Of a stretch of 64,000 bases of DNA, positions 52,864 through 61,542 are shown in pieces; the first letter of the stretch is position 1; each line of letters opens with the position of its first letter. Under the pieces are notes generated by a model. It made no database searches. It was not told the origin of the DNA and saw only the letters and a program-made list of their open reading frames with translations. A program made the position numbers and the translations under genes. The stretch is taken from positions 62,001 to 126,000 of the forward strand of contig NZ_BDAC01000010.1 in NCBI RefSeq assembly GCF_002091635.1, given 5' to 3'. The stretch comes from Pseudomonas indica NBRC 103045 (GTDB lineage Bacteria; Pseudomonadota; Gammaproteobacteria; Pseudomonadales; Pseudomonadaceae).

Positions 52864-53983
52864 AAGCCTCCACCGTGATGTACTTGGTGATTCGTCCGAC
52901 CTCTTCGTCGAGGCCATCGAACAGAATGTCCGCCTGTGGGGGTGGAGTCTCCCGACCGCCATAGAGTTCCACTGTCGAGGCCCGCACCGCGCGTTGCCCG
53001 CCGCCGTGGAACGCCTGGAGCGCAGCGACTTCCGCGCCGCTGGCGCCACCGATGCGCCAGGATTGTTCGAGCACGCCGGAGCGAACCCGCCCCCGGGCGT
53101 CCACCCCCTGGCCGATGTCGTAGTTGCGCCGCGAGGCCAGCAGGCCGGCGAAGCATTCGCTGGCGGCGCTGTCGTAGAGCTGGGCCTGGGTGACGGCGAG
53201 GCGCGCCGCCTCCGGCAGGTCGAGCTGCAGCAGTGCGTCGAAGTCGCCCCGCACCACCAGCAGGTCGGAGCCACCGTAGACGGTCTCGCCCTGGTTGTCG
53301 ACGGTCAGCCGCTGGGTGCCGCAATAGCTGGAGAGCAACTCGCCGACCCGCACCCGGCCGACGCTGAAGGTGGTCATGCGTTCCAGGTGCTCTTCCAGCA
53401 CCAGTCCGCAATTGGCCAGCTCGTCGACGCATTGGGCGTCCAACGCGGCTTCCAGTTCCGCGACGTCGTTGACCACCATTTGCCCGCGCCCGGCGGTGGC
53501 CCGCACCGGCTTGATGCGGATCGGCCCGTCGGCGAACAGGCGCCGCGCCGCCGTTCGCGCATCGTCGAGGCTGAACACGGTGAAACCCCGGAACACCGCG
53601 CGCTCGACACGCCGGCCGAACGCCGCCGACCAGCCGGCCGGCGCCGCCGCCTTCGCCCGCACCAGCGGATGGGTGATGGCCTTGGTGGCCATGAAGGAAT
53701 GCGGCACCACGCCGCCGAACAGGTCCTGCTCGCTGGCGATGCCCAGTCGGCGGGCTTCGTCGAGGCCGACGATGCTGTCGCTCGGGACGAAGTAGACCGG
53801 TTCCGGCGGGCGGGCCGTGGGGTCGAAATCGCCACGGAAGTCCATCCCCAACAGTGCCGCGAGCCGCTGCGCCAGCGCCGCGTGCACCACCCGCTCGTGC
53901 TGCGGTTCCGAACGCCGGTTGGGATAGAGCACGACACTGCCGCGCGCCTTCGGCGCCGTCCGTTTCAACCGTGCCGCCCCCAT
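52847..53983 (-). CDS. DUF3182-like protein, possible ATP-grasp enzyme
   Basis: 378 residues from MGAARLKRTAPKARG. The centre (LFADGPIRIKPVRATAGRGQMVVNDVAELEAAL, then GLVLEEHLERMTTFSVGRVRV) has the Lys and Gly-rich loop and acidic strand pattern of ATP-grasp ligases. It belongs, as far as I can tell, to the DUF3182 group, whose substrate is unknown. It precedes the alpha/beta hydrolase with a 17-base overlap, suggesting one makes and the other cuts an amide or ester bond. Long 5' extension in frame is discarded. Confidence 0.74.
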   Translation of the reverse strand: MGAARLKRTAPKARGSVVLYPNRRSEPQHERVVHAALAQRLAALLGMDFRGDFDPTARPPEPVYFVPSDSIVGLDEARRLGIASEQDLFGGVVPHSFMATKAITHPLVRAKAAAPAGWSAAFGRRVERAVFRGFTVFSLDDARTAARRLFADGPIRIKPVRATAGRGQMVVNDVAELEAALDAQCVDELANCGLVLEEHLERMTTFSVGRVRVGELLSSYCGTQRLTVDNQGETVYGGSDLLVVRGDFDALLQLDLPEAARLAVTQAQLYDSAASECFAGLLASRRNYDIGQGVDARGRVRSGVLEQSWRIGGASGAEVAALQAFHGGGQRAVRASTVELYGGRETPPPQADILFDGLDEEVGRITKYITVEAYEHPE

Positions 53984-54139
53984 GGCCACGTCCTGCGAAC
54001 GGTCTGAAGAAAAGCCTCGTTCACCATGCCACACCCCGTCCGCTGCACCTGCACTGTTGAGTCGCAAAGACCCGGCGAGGTTCAGCCCGGGCGACGGAAC
54101 GGGGGCGCCGCTCAGGACAACCGGAACGGCCAGCGCGCG

Positions 54140-54808
54140 TCAGTCGGCGACCCGCTGCTCCAGCCGCGCCAGACGTTCCTCCAGTTCGGCCAGGCGGGCT
54201 TCCAGTGCATCGACCCGCTCGTCCGCCTGTCCTGCGCCGCTGCCCTGGCGTGCGTCCTGGGCCTGGCGGGCGGCGAGCAGTTGTTCGAGATCGGCCGGAT
54301 CGCCCAGCAGGTGCATGTAGCGGTCTTCGCGCTGCCCCGGCTGGCGCGGCAGCTTGCAGGCCAGGCCGCGGGCGATCAGACGCTCCAACGGATGCTGAAG
54401 GTCGTCCAGGTCGTCGAACTCGAACATCCGGTTGCTGCGGGTGAGCAGTTCATTGAGGGTCTGCGGGCCGCGCAGGAACAACAGGCCGATCAGCACCACC
54501 TGTGCCGGGGTCAGCTCCAGGCCCTTCTCCGCACGGTGTTCCCAGCGGTCGGCGCGGCTGCCCATCACCAGCCGCACCAGGCCGCGATCCTCCAGGCGGC
54601 GCAAGCTCTGGCCGACCTGGCCGGCGGTGAGGTTCATCACCGGCTCGCGGCTGGTCTTCTGGTTACAGGCGAGCAGGAGTGCGTTGAGTGTCAGCGGATA
54701 GGCTTCCGGGGTGGTGGCCTGCTTCTCAATCAAGCTGCCGACGATGCGGACTTCGATGGCGTTGAGCGGTTCGACCGGCTGGGATTGGGCATCCGTCTCG
54801 GTGGTCAT
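54140..54808 (-). CDS. yceH: YceH family protein (UPF0502/DUF480)
   Basis: 222 residues with two tandem winged-helix-like segments ([43 protein letters not shown] and [27 protein letters not shown]), and a C-terminal heptad-rich coiled coil ([24 protein letters not shown]). Typical YceH layout; the function is not established in the family. It follows the DUF3182 gene by 156 bases in the same orientation but is probably a separate unit. Confidence 0.92.
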   Translation of the reverse strand: MTTETDAQSQPVEPLNAIEVRIVGSLIEKQATTPEAYPLTLNALLLACNQKTSREPVMNLTAGQVGQSLRRLEDRGLVRLVMGSRADRWEHRAEKGLELTPAQVVLIGLLFLRGPQTLNELLTRSNRMFEFDDLDDLQHPLERLIARGLACKLPRQPGQREDRYMHLLGDPADLEQLLAARQAQDARQGSGAGQADERVDALEARLAELEERLARLEQRVAD

Positions 54809-54874
54809 GTCGATATCCCTGGCAGTGAGAAAGCCTCTAGCCTACCCGACTGCCATGGCTTTGACATGGGCCAC

Positions 54875-55204
54875 TCAAGCGGCCCCCTCCCATTCAAGGT
54901 CATCGGCACGGCAAGGGAAGCTGCACAACTCCACCTGGCTGACGGAGCGGTCCATCAGGATATCCGCGAACACCTGGACCACCGGCATGGCGAGGTGGGC
55001 GGTCATGGCTTCCTCGGACGCCCACAACCCACGCACCCGCCAGAGATCGGGATCGTCCGGCACCCGTTCCAGTTCGTAGCGAAGGCACCCCGGCGTGCGA
55101 CGCGCCGGCTCCAGCAACACGCGAAGGCGGTTGCCCAATGCGTCCGCGCGGCCGGTGCGGGCGCGAACCAAAGCCAGGCTAGTGACAGGCATCGTTTCGC
55201 TCAT
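54875..55204 (-). CDS. Antibiotic-biosynthesis-monooxygenase-fold protein
   Basis: 109 residues with the ABM pattern: RTGRADALGNRLRVLLEPARRTPGCLRYELERVPDDPDLWRVRGLWASEEAMTAHLAMPVVQVFADIL. Small ABM proteins oxidise quinols or aromatic rings without cofactor. It is divergent from the AraC regulator at 55552, with a direct-repeat operator in the shared region, so it is a likely target of that regulator. Confidence 0.84.
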   Translation of the reverse strand: MSETMPVTSLALVRARTGRADALGNRLRVLLEPARRTPGCLRYELERVPDDPDLWRVRGLWASEEAMTAHLAMPVVQVFADILMDRSVSQVELCSFPCRADDLEWEGAA

Positions 55205-55551
55205 GTCAGTGCTCCTTGAAAGGCGGCTGGAGAAGGCCGGAGGCCGGATTGCCCATGGAAACCGGCAACCCTGGAGGCTTCCCGCCCCTCCTCCAATATC
55301 GGACCGTTCCAGAGTAGGGCTTCGCCGATAGGACCCGATAGTCGATTCCTGCCGGGTTCTTGCCCAAAACTGCCGGGCCGGCCGGCACGCGGGAGAAGTC
55401 CGCGGGAGCCCGTCACAAGGCTGTCATGCGCGGGTTGCCAAGCGTTGCACGTTCCTGCCGATTGCTTGCACGATCCTGCACGGGATGGGGGAGCCCGCAG
55501 ATTTGTTCATCGCGCCCCGCTAAGCTGGTGAAAAGTCCAAGGAGGCCCATC
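55205..55551. promoter_or_regulatory. Divergent control region with 21-bp-spaced direct repeats
   Basis: This 347-base region separates the ABM gene from the divergent AraC regulator. At 55445-55458 and 55466-55479 the word TTGCACGTTCCTGC occurs twice, the second copy TTGCACGATCCTGC (13 of 14 bases identical). The copies are 21 bases apart, i.e. two DNA turns on the same face, as AraC-family dimers use. No classical promoter was recognised on the ABM side. Confidence 0.65.
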
Positions 55552-56466
55552 ATGCCGGATACCGCCGCGCTTCCCCTCGATATCGAACAGCGCCAGAACG
55601 AACTGGCGGCGCTGATCTCGCGCTTCACCACCGCCGAAGGCATCCATCAGACCGCCATTGCCCCGCTCGACCTGATTCGCGGCGACAAGACTACTTCCTT
55701 CACTCCGGGGGTCTACCAGCCCAGCCTGTGCATCATTGCCCAGGGCCGCAAGGAAGTGATGCTCAACGACGAGCGCTATGTCTACGACCCGCTGAACTAC
55801 CTGGTCGCCTCGGTGACCCTGCCGGTGACCGGCTCGGTGATCGAGGCTTCGCCGGAACAGCCCTATCTCTGCGTCAAGCTGGCCATCGACCCGGCGGAGA
55901 TCGGCAGCCTGATCGCCGATGCCGGCCCGCTCGGCCTGTCCACCCAGGATCGTCGCGGCCTGTATCTCGGGCGTGTCGATGCGCCGCTGCTGGATGCCGT
56001 GCTGCGCCTGATCCGCCTGCTCGACACGCCGAAGGACATCCCCATGCTGGCGCCGCTGGCCCTGCGCGAAATCTTCTACCGCCTGCTACGCAGCCCCCAG
56101 GGCCAGCGCCTGGTGGAGATCGCCATCGCCGACAGCCAGACGCACCGGGTGACGCGCGCCATCGAGTGGCTGAACCGCTATTACCACAAGCCATTGCGCA
56201 TCGAGGAATTGGCGCGGACGGTCAATCTCAGCCCGTCGACGCTACATCACCGTTTCAAGGAAGTCACCGCCATGAGCCCGCTGCAATACCAGAAGCAGTT
56301 GCGCCTGCAGGAAGCCCGCCGGCTGATGCTGGCGGAAGGGTTGGAAGCCTCGGCGGCCGGCTACCGGGTGGGTTACGAGAGCCCGTCGCAGTTCAGCCGC
56401 GAGTACAGCCGCCAATTCGGCGCGCCGCCGCTGCGCGACCTCGCCCGGCTGCGCAGCTCCGCCTGA
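55552..56466 (+). CDS. AraC-family transcriptional regulator
   Basis: 304 residues. An N-terminal sensing domain (TTSFTPGVYQPSLCIIAQGRKEVMLNDERYVYDPLNYLVASV, AraC_N) precedes the two HTHs (RIEELARTVNLSPSTLHHRFKEVTAMSPLQYQKQLRLQEARRLML and AGYRVGYESPSQFSREYSRQFGAPP). AAGGAGG lies just before the start. The effector is unknown. It likely regulates itself and the divergent monooxygenase through the direct repeats upstream. Confidence 0.9.
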   Translation: MPDTAALPLDIEQRQNELAALISRFTTAEGIHQTAIAPLDLIRGDKTTSFTPGVYQPSLCIIAQGRKEVMLNDERYVYDPLNYLVASVTLPVTGSVIEASPEQPYLCVKLAIDPAEIGSLIADAGPLGLSTQDRRGLYLGRVDAPLLDAVLRLIRLLDTPKDIPMLAPLALREIFYRLLRSPQGQRLVEIAIADSQTHRVTRAIEWLNRYYHKPLRIEELARTVNLSPSTLHHRFKEVTAMSPLQYQKQLRLQEARRLMLAEGLEASAAGYRVGYESPSQFSREYSRQFGAPPLRDLARLRSSA

Positions 56467-56478
56467 CGCCGGAGCGCG

Positions 56479-57549
56479 TCAGCCCTCGACCGGCGGCGGA
56501 TGGTGCAGCGCATCGTTGGCCATGCTCACCTGGTTGCGACCGGACGACTTGGCGACGTAGAGCGCCTGGTCGGCGTCCTTGAGCCAGTCGGAAGCATCCC
56601 GCTGGTAAGGGCTGTAGCCGGCCAGGCCGATGCTCAGGGTGATACGCAGCTCGGGCGCCAGCTCGGTGCGCACGTCGCCCAGGCTTTCCCGCAGCCGCTC
56701 CATGATCTCCTTGGCCAGCACCGGCGGGGTGTTCGGCAGGATCACGCAGAACTCGTCGCCACCGTAGCGCCCGGCCAGGTCCTCGCTACGCAGGTTCTGC
56801 ACCAGACGCTCGCTGAGCAGACGCAGCACGCTGTCGCCGACGATGTGCCCGTGGGTGTCGTTGATCGCCTTGAAATGATCGATGTCGATCAGCGCCACCG
56901 TGGCACGCTGATGGTGACCGCGACACTTGAGGAATTCGACCTGCAGCAAGTCTTTCCAGTAGCCATGGTTGTATAGGCTGGTCAGGCTGTCGGTACGGCT
57001 GACCGCCCGCAGGGCGCGCTTGTGGTCGGCCAGTTGAATGGTCAGGCGGTAGCACACCAGGCCCAGCGACAGCGGATAGAGCACCAGCATCGGTAGGCAG
57101 GCGTAGAGCTGTTCGAGTCGGGTCTCGGGGGAAAACGCCGGGCCGAATACCAGCAGTGCGATTACTACGCCTGTCAGTTGCGCCAGGCTGCCGGCGAGGA
57201 AGAAGCGCGCCCCACCGGCGGCGACATTGTTCATCGCCATCATCGAGAGAATGGTCACGCTGGGCAGCGCATTGAACTGCATCGCGCCGGTCCAGAAGCC
57301 GCCGAACACCGAGTCGATCAGCAGGTTGCGATGCTCCGCGCGGTAGGGGGTCGGGGAATGCTTCGCCAATTGGAAAGCCAGGTGTGGCCAGAGATAGCCG
57401 TTGAAAACCAGCAGCGCCCAGACCCAGGCCGGCTTGTCGAGGTACCAGAGCCCAGCAGCGACGCAGAAGAAACCGACCCCAAGACCGAACAGGCGCGGCG
57501 CGTAAAGACGTCTGGCGAACGAAAGCCCCTGACCGGCATTCCTTTGCAT
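56479..57549 (-). CDS. MASE2-type diguanylate cyclase (GGDEF)
   Basis: 356 residues from MQRNAGQGLSFARRLYAPRLFGLGVGFFCVAAGLW. The N-terminal ~175 residues are membrane helices of MASE2 type (as in E. coli AdrA). The C-terminal GGDEF domain has RYGGDEFCVILPNT and the DIDHFKAINDTHGH metal site, both complete, so it should make c-di-GMP. No RxxD inhibitory site was seen upstream of GGDEF. An upstream in-frame Met 22 codons earlier is less likely. It is convergent with araC. Confidence 0.88.
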   Translation of the reverse strand: MQRNAGQGLSFARRLYAPRLFGLGVGFFCVAAGLWYLDKPAWVWALLVFNGYLWPHLAFQLAKHSPTPYRAEHRNLLIDSVFGGFWTGAMQFNALPSVTILSMMAMNNVAAGGARFFLAGSLAQLTGVVIALLVFGPAFSPETRLEQLYACLPMLVLYPLSLGLVCYRLTIQLADHKRALRAVSRTDSLTSLYNHGYWKDLLQVEFLKCRGHHQRATVALIDIDHFKAINDTHGHIVGDSVLRLLSERLVQNLRSEDLAGRYGGDEFCVILPNTPPVLAKEIMERLRESLGDVRTELAPELRITLSIGLAGYSPYQRDASDWLKDADQALYVAKSSGRNQVSMANDALHHPPPVEG

Positions 57550-57698
57550 AAGCGACTCAGTACCTCGATGGTGGATAGCGGCGACTATATATGTAGACGA
57601 TAGACCTGTGCTCACTGGCTGCCGCCTCTACCACCATTTCCTACCCGTCAGCGCATAAGCCGCCCCTTCGCCTCTACAAAGAGGGTCCGGGTTGTTTT

Positions 57699-57810
57699 TG
57701 TAGGAGCGAGCTCTGCTCGCGAACCGGGCCACGCAGAAACATCGCCAGCAGAGCTGGCTCCTACTCCTACACAGAAGGCTGGCGTTTCGTGTAGGGCGAA
57801 TTCATTCGCC
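57699..57810. repeat. REP cluster between diguanylate cyclase and LysR genes
   Basis: Three units: TGTAGGAGCGAGCTCTGCTC and its inverted mate CCAGCAGAGCTGGCTCCTAC (57699-57764), followed by GTAGGGCGAATTCATTCGCC (57791-57810). Two families therefore meet here. It sits in the 293-base gap after the LysR gene. Confidence 0.8.
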
Positions 57811-57842
57811 CAATGCAACCCGCACCCCGGTTAAGCCCGCCC

Positions 57843-58766
57843 TTATGTCGGGCGACATTCCTGCGGTGCGATGCGGGCCGGTATTTCTTCCACCAGCGCA
57901 TCGATCGCCACGCGAATCTTCGAAGGCAGGTAACGGGTCTGCGGCCAGACCGCATGGATCTCGGTGGGCAGCACCCGCTCGTTGGTTACCACCAACGCCA
58001 GCTCGCCGGAGCGCACATGCGGGGTGAGCAGCCAGCACGGCAGGCGCGCGAGCCCGGCGCCGGCCACGGCGGCGTCGGCGATGGCCTGCAGGTCGTCGAA
58101 ACGCAGCTTGCTGCGGATGTGCGGCTCATGCAGCCGGCCCTCCTCGTCGAGCACCTGCCACGGCGATTCCTGGCCGGTCTGGGAATAGTGGATGCCGACG
58201 TGCCCGGACAACTCCTCGATGGTGCGAGGCCAGCCGTGGGCATCCAGGTAGGACGGCGCCGCGCAGATCGCCAGGTGCTGGGTGCCCAGCCGGCGCGCCG
58301 CCAGGGTGCTGCTGTCGCGCAGATCGCCGACACGCACCGCCAGATCGAACCCTTCCTCCAGCAGATCGGCCACCCGGTCGCTGAAGGCGATCTCCACTTC
58401 CAGGCGTGGATACTGACGCGCCAGACGGGTCAGCACCGGCGCTACGCAATGCCGGCCGAACAGCACCGGCACGCTGACCCGCAGACGGCCGCTGGGCTCG
58501 CGACGGCCGTCATCCAGCGCCGCTTCGGCGTCTTCCAGTTCGGCCAGGGCGCGCTTGCAGCGCTCGTAATAGGCCTGGCCATCCTCGGTCAGGCTCTGCC
58601 GCCGCGTGGTCCGGTGGAATAGGCGCACGCCGAGGCGGCGTTCGAGGCGGGCGATGCTCTTGCCCACCGCCGAGCGGGTGAGGCGCATGCGCTCGGCCGC
58701 CTGGGCAAAACTTCCCGCTTCCACGGCCTGGACGAAGGCATCGATGCCCTGCAAACGCTCGCTCAT
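57843..58766 (-). CDS. LysR-family transcriptional regulator
   Basis: 307 residues with an N-terminal HTH (GSFAQAAERMRLTRSAVGKSIARLERRLGVRLFHRTTR) and a LysR substrate-binding domain (GRLRVSVPVLFGRHCVAPVLTRLARQYPRLEVEIAF). Divergent from the zinc-less MDR oxidoreductase at 58899, with 132 bases between, so it probably controls that gene. The effector is unknown. Confidence 0.93.
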   Translation of the reverse strand: MSERLQGIDAFVQAVEAGSFAQAAERMRLTRSAVGKSIARLERRLGVRLFHRTTRRQSLTEDGQAYYERCKRALAELEDAEAALDDGRREPSGRLRVSVPVLFGRHCVAPVLTRLARQYPRLEVEIAFSDRVADLLEEGFDLAVRVGDLRDSSTLAARRLGTQHLAICAAPSYLDAHGWPRTIEELSGHVGIHYSQTGQESPWQVLDEEGRLHEPHIRSKLRFDDLQAIADAAVAGAGLARLPCWLLTPHVRSGELALVVTNERVLPTEIHAVWPQTRYLPSKIRVAIDALVEEIPARIAPQECRPT

Positions 58767-58898
58767 GATTGATTCCCATCAAGCTACACAGCAAGGAGGA
58801 AATTACACCACTGAAAACCCCAAGGCACCTATATCGTATTGTCTGTCGCCACGGAGGCACGAGATCCGTGGGCCACTCTCAACCAATGGAGATTGCTC

Positions 58899-59915
58899 AT
58901 GAAGGCTTATCAGATCGTTTCCGGTACCAGTATCGCCGGCCTCGAGCCCGTCGAACGCGCCGCCCCCACGCCGGCCCCGCACGAGGTGCTGGTGCGGGTC
59001 AGGGCGGTATCGCTGAACTATCGCGACCTGATGGTGGCGCGCGGCAACTACATGGTGTCGCGCAACGAACCGCTGGTGCCCTGCTCGGACGGTGCCGGCG
59101 ACGTCATCGCCGTCGGTTCCGAGGTCAGCGGCTTCAAGGTGGGCGACCGGGTGATCGGTACGTTCTTCCCCCATTGGGTGGACGGCGCACCAACTCCGCA
59201 AAAGGCAGCCGGCGCGCTCGGCGCGGAAGCCGACGGCATGCTGGCCGAGCAGGTGGCACTGCCGGAAAGCGCACTGGTGCGGATTCCCGATCACCTGGAC
59301 TACGTAGAAGCCGCCACCCTGCCCTGCGCCGGGGTCACCGCCTGGAACGCGCTGTTCGTCGAAGGCCGCCTGAAGCCAGGCGACAGCGTACTGCTGCTCG
59401 GCACCGGCGGGGTTTCGATCTGGGGCCTGCAACTGGCCAAGGCGGCTGGACTGCAGGCGATCATCACCTCGTCCAGCGACGAGAAGCTGGTCAGGGCCCG
59501 CGAACTCGGTGCGGCTGCGACCCTCAACTACCGCACCACACCGGAATGGCAGGACGAGGTACGGCGCCTCACCGACGACCGCGGTGTCGACCTGGTGCTG
59601 GAAGTCGGCGGCCAGGGCACCCTGAAGCGTTCGGTGGCCTCCACGGCCATGGGCGGCACCGTCGCCATCATCGGCGGCGTCAGCGGCTTCGGCGGCGAAT
59701 TCGAACCCTTCGCGTTGATCGGCGGGGCCAAACGCCTGAGCGGCATTTTCGTCGGCAACCGCACCATGACCGAAGACCTCGCCCGTTTCGTCGGCGTGAC
59801 CGGCATTCGCCCGGTGGTGGACCGCGTGTTCGACTTCACCCAGGCGCGGGATGCCTACGCCTACCTCGATGCCGGCCGGCATTTCGGCAAGGTGGTGATC
59901 ACGGTCGGCGACTGA
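58899..59915 (+). CDS. MDR-family NAD(P)H oxidoreductase
   Basis: 338 residues beginning MKAYQIVSGTSIAGLEPVE. The Rossmann motif is LLLGTGGVSIWGLQLAKAAG and the N-terminal GroES-like domain is NYRDLMVARGNYMVSRNEPLVPCSDGAGDVI. The structural zinc cysteines are absent, so it is probably a quinone-reductase-type MDR rather than an alcohol dehydrogenase. Divergent LysR gene suggests induction by a small aromatic or quinone. Start chosen at a ribosome site (AATGGAGATTGCTC). Confidence 0.88.
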   Translation: MKAYQIVSGTSIAGLEPVERAAPTPAPHEVLVRVRAVSLNYRDLMVARGNYMVSRNEPLVPCSDGAGDVIAVGSEVSGFKVGDRVIGTFFPHWVDGAPTPQKAAGALGAEADGMLAEQVALPESALVRIPDHLDYVEAATLPCAGVTAWNALFVEGRLKPGDSVLLLGTGGVSIWGLQLAKAAGLQAIITSSSDEKLVRARELGAAATLNYRTTPEWQDEVRRLTDDRGVDLVLEVGGQGTLKRSVASTAMGGTVAIIGGVSGFGGEFEPFALIGGAKRLSGIFVGNRTMTEDLARFVGVTGIRPVVDRVFDFTQARDAYAYLDAGRHFGKVVITVGD

Positions 59916-60046
59916 CCTGGCCGGGCGCGGCTCCTGCCGGGCCGCGCCAGCCACGACCTTTCGTCCCCTGGCGCCCGCTGTCGGGTTTCACGGTGGGCGC
60001 ATCCCGGGTTAACCTGCGGGCTCGCCCTTCCGGCCCCGGGACCCGC

Positions 60047-60244
60047 ATGGAAATCTCCAGCCTCACCAGTGCCTTCACCGCCGCCACCGCCGCGCAGCTC
60101 GCGATGGAAACGTCCGTGCAGGTCCTGGACAAGGCGCTGGACGTCCAAGCCCTGAGCGCCCTCGCCCTGATCGAGGCCCTGCCACCCCTGCCCTCCGGTG
60201 CCAATCCGCCCAACCTCGGCAACTTCATCGACACCACCGCCTGA
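60047..60244 (+). CDS. YjfB-like putative motility protein
   Basis: 65 residues: MEISSLTSAFTAATAAQLAMETSVQVLDKALDVQALSALALIEALPPLPSGANPPNLGNFIDTTA. The MEISSL start, LDKALDVQ middle and PPNLGNFIDT end are typical of the small YjfB family of putative motility proteins. It is far (about 27 kb) from the flagellar cluster. The long frame running upstream is the shadow of the oxidoreductase and is not used. Confidence 0.78.
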   Translation: MEISSLTSAFTAATAAQLAMETSVQVLDKALDVQALSALALIEALPPLPSGANPPNLGNFIDTTA

Positions 60245-60351
60245 CAAGCGCCGATACACAGGCGCCGGGAACACCGCCTCGCCGGAACAGTCCGATGCAC
60301 ACCTCGCCCATGGCGGGTATGGTTGTGCCTTACGCCCCCCAAGGAGAAAGC

Positions 60352-60675
60352 ATGTATCCCAAGCGACTCATCATCGGCTGCGCCCTGGCCTTCGTCACCC
60401 TGGCCGGCTGCAGCAGCACGACGGATAAACCCGCCCAGGCGCCGGCAGAGCCGGCCGGCGATCACTTCAGCGGCCGATGCGACGCCGCACCGGTACAGGG
60501 CCTGATCGGCAAGACCGCCAGTTTCGAAATCCTCGAAGAAGCCCGCCGCAAAGCCGGCGCCCAAACCGCGCGCGTGCTGGGACCGAACGACGCGGTGACC
60601 ATGGAATACAACGCCCAACGCCTCAACCTGGAAACCGACGCCGCCCAAGTGATCCAGCGGGTTACCTGCGGCTGA
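60352..60675 (+). CDS. I78-family peptidase inhibitor lipoprotein
   Basis: 107 residues. The lipobox is LAGC, with Cys20 as the lipid-modified residue. The mature part (CDAAPVQGLIGKTASFEILEEARRKAGAQTARVLGPNDAVTMEYNAQRLNLETD) fits inhibitor family I78, a small potato-inhibitor-like group acting on serine proteases. The start follows AAGGAGAAAGC. It probably resides in the outer or inner membrane facing the periplasm. Confidence 0.86.
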   Translation: MYPKRLIIGCALAFVTLAGCSSTTDKPAQAPAEPAGDHFSGRCDAAPVQGLIGKTASFEILEEARRKAGAQTARVLGPNDAVTMEYNAQRLNLETDAAQVIQRVTCG

Positions 60676-60747
60676 CATGGCGAAGCACCCCGGCGTCTGG
60701 TCATTGCCAGACGAACTGCAGAAGAGGTGCAGATCGTAGTTGGGCTC

Positions 60748-61521
60748 TCAAGCGAAGCGAGAGAAATCCGGCTTCCGCCTTTGCAAAAACGCGCTCAGCG
60801 CCTCGACCGCCTCCGGCGAACGCAGGCGCTGGCCGAACAGCTCGCCTTCTTCGGTGATCACCCGACGCAGCTCCTCGCGCCCCGGCGCGCGCATCAGACG
60901 CTTGCTGTCGGCCACCGCGGCCGGCGGCAGCTCGAGGAAGCGCAAGGCCCGCTCCCGCGCTCTGGCCAGGGTGGCCGGGCCATCGTCCAGCGCTTCCAGG
61001 GCAATGCCCCAGGCCGCCGCCTGCTCGCCGCTGAACCCTTCGCCCAGCAGCAGCAATTCGGCGGCCCGAGCCTGACCGAGCAGACGCGGCAGGATCAGGC
61101 TGGAACCGAATTCGGGGCACAGGCCGAGGTTGACGAACGGCATTTTCAGACGGGCATCCCGGCTCACGTAGACCAGGTCGCAATGCAGCAGCAGCGTGGT
61201 GCCGATGCCCACCGCCGGCCCGGCCACCGCCGCCACCACCGGTTTGCTCAGCTCGAACAGCGCGCGCATGAAATGGAACACTGGGCTGTCCAGGCTGCTT
61301 GGCGGTACCTTGAGAAAATCTTCAACATCGTTGCCGCTGGTGAAGCAGGTGTCGCTGCCGGCGATCAGCACCGCGCGTACCGTCGGGTCCCGGTCGGCCT
61401 CGGTCAGCGCATCGGCCAGGCGGCTGTACATGGCGCGGGTCAGTGCGTTGAGCTTGTCCGGGCGATTGAGACGCAGGGTCAGCAGCCCCTGCTCGCGTTC
61501 GACGAGGATGTGGTCGGTCAT
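60748..61521 (-). CDS. Enoyl-CoA hydratase/isomerase family protein
   Basis: 257 residues. Oxyanion-hole segments are AGSDTCFTSGNDVEDF and GPAVGIGTTLLLHCDLVY, with the Glu-containing FVNLGLCPEFGSSLILP. A crotonase-fold acyl-CoA lyase or isomerase; the exact substrate cannot be named. It lies directly downstream of the ferredoxin reductase gene in the same orientation (21-base gap), so cotranscription is likely. Confidence 0.92.
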   Translation of the reverse strand: MTDHILVEREQGLLTLRLNRPDKLNALTRAMYSRLADALTEADRDPTVRAVLIAGSDTCFTSGNDVEDFLKVPPSSLDSPVFHFMRALFELSKPVVAAVAGPAVGIGTTLLLHCDLVYVSRDARLKMPFVNLGLCPEFGSSLILPRLLGQARAAELLLLGEGFSGEQAAAWGIALEALDDGPATLARARERALRFLELPPAAVADSKRLMRAPGREELRRVITEEGELFGQRLRSPEAVEALSAFLQRRKPDFSRFA

Positions 61522-61542
61522 GGCGATTCCCTGGCGGCGAAG

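Noticed and set aside
57741-57810. The REP units near 57700-57810 as an attachment site for an integrated element
   Set aside because: They are inverted REP arms of families repeated elsewhere in the window, and there is no integrase or tRNA nearby.
58769-60244. A plus-strand frame of 491 codons across the oxidoreductase region
   Set aside because: Most of it overlaps the MDR gene in another frame and reads as low-complexity Arg/Gly. Only the last 65 codons, with their own ATG, look like a real YjfB-type protein.
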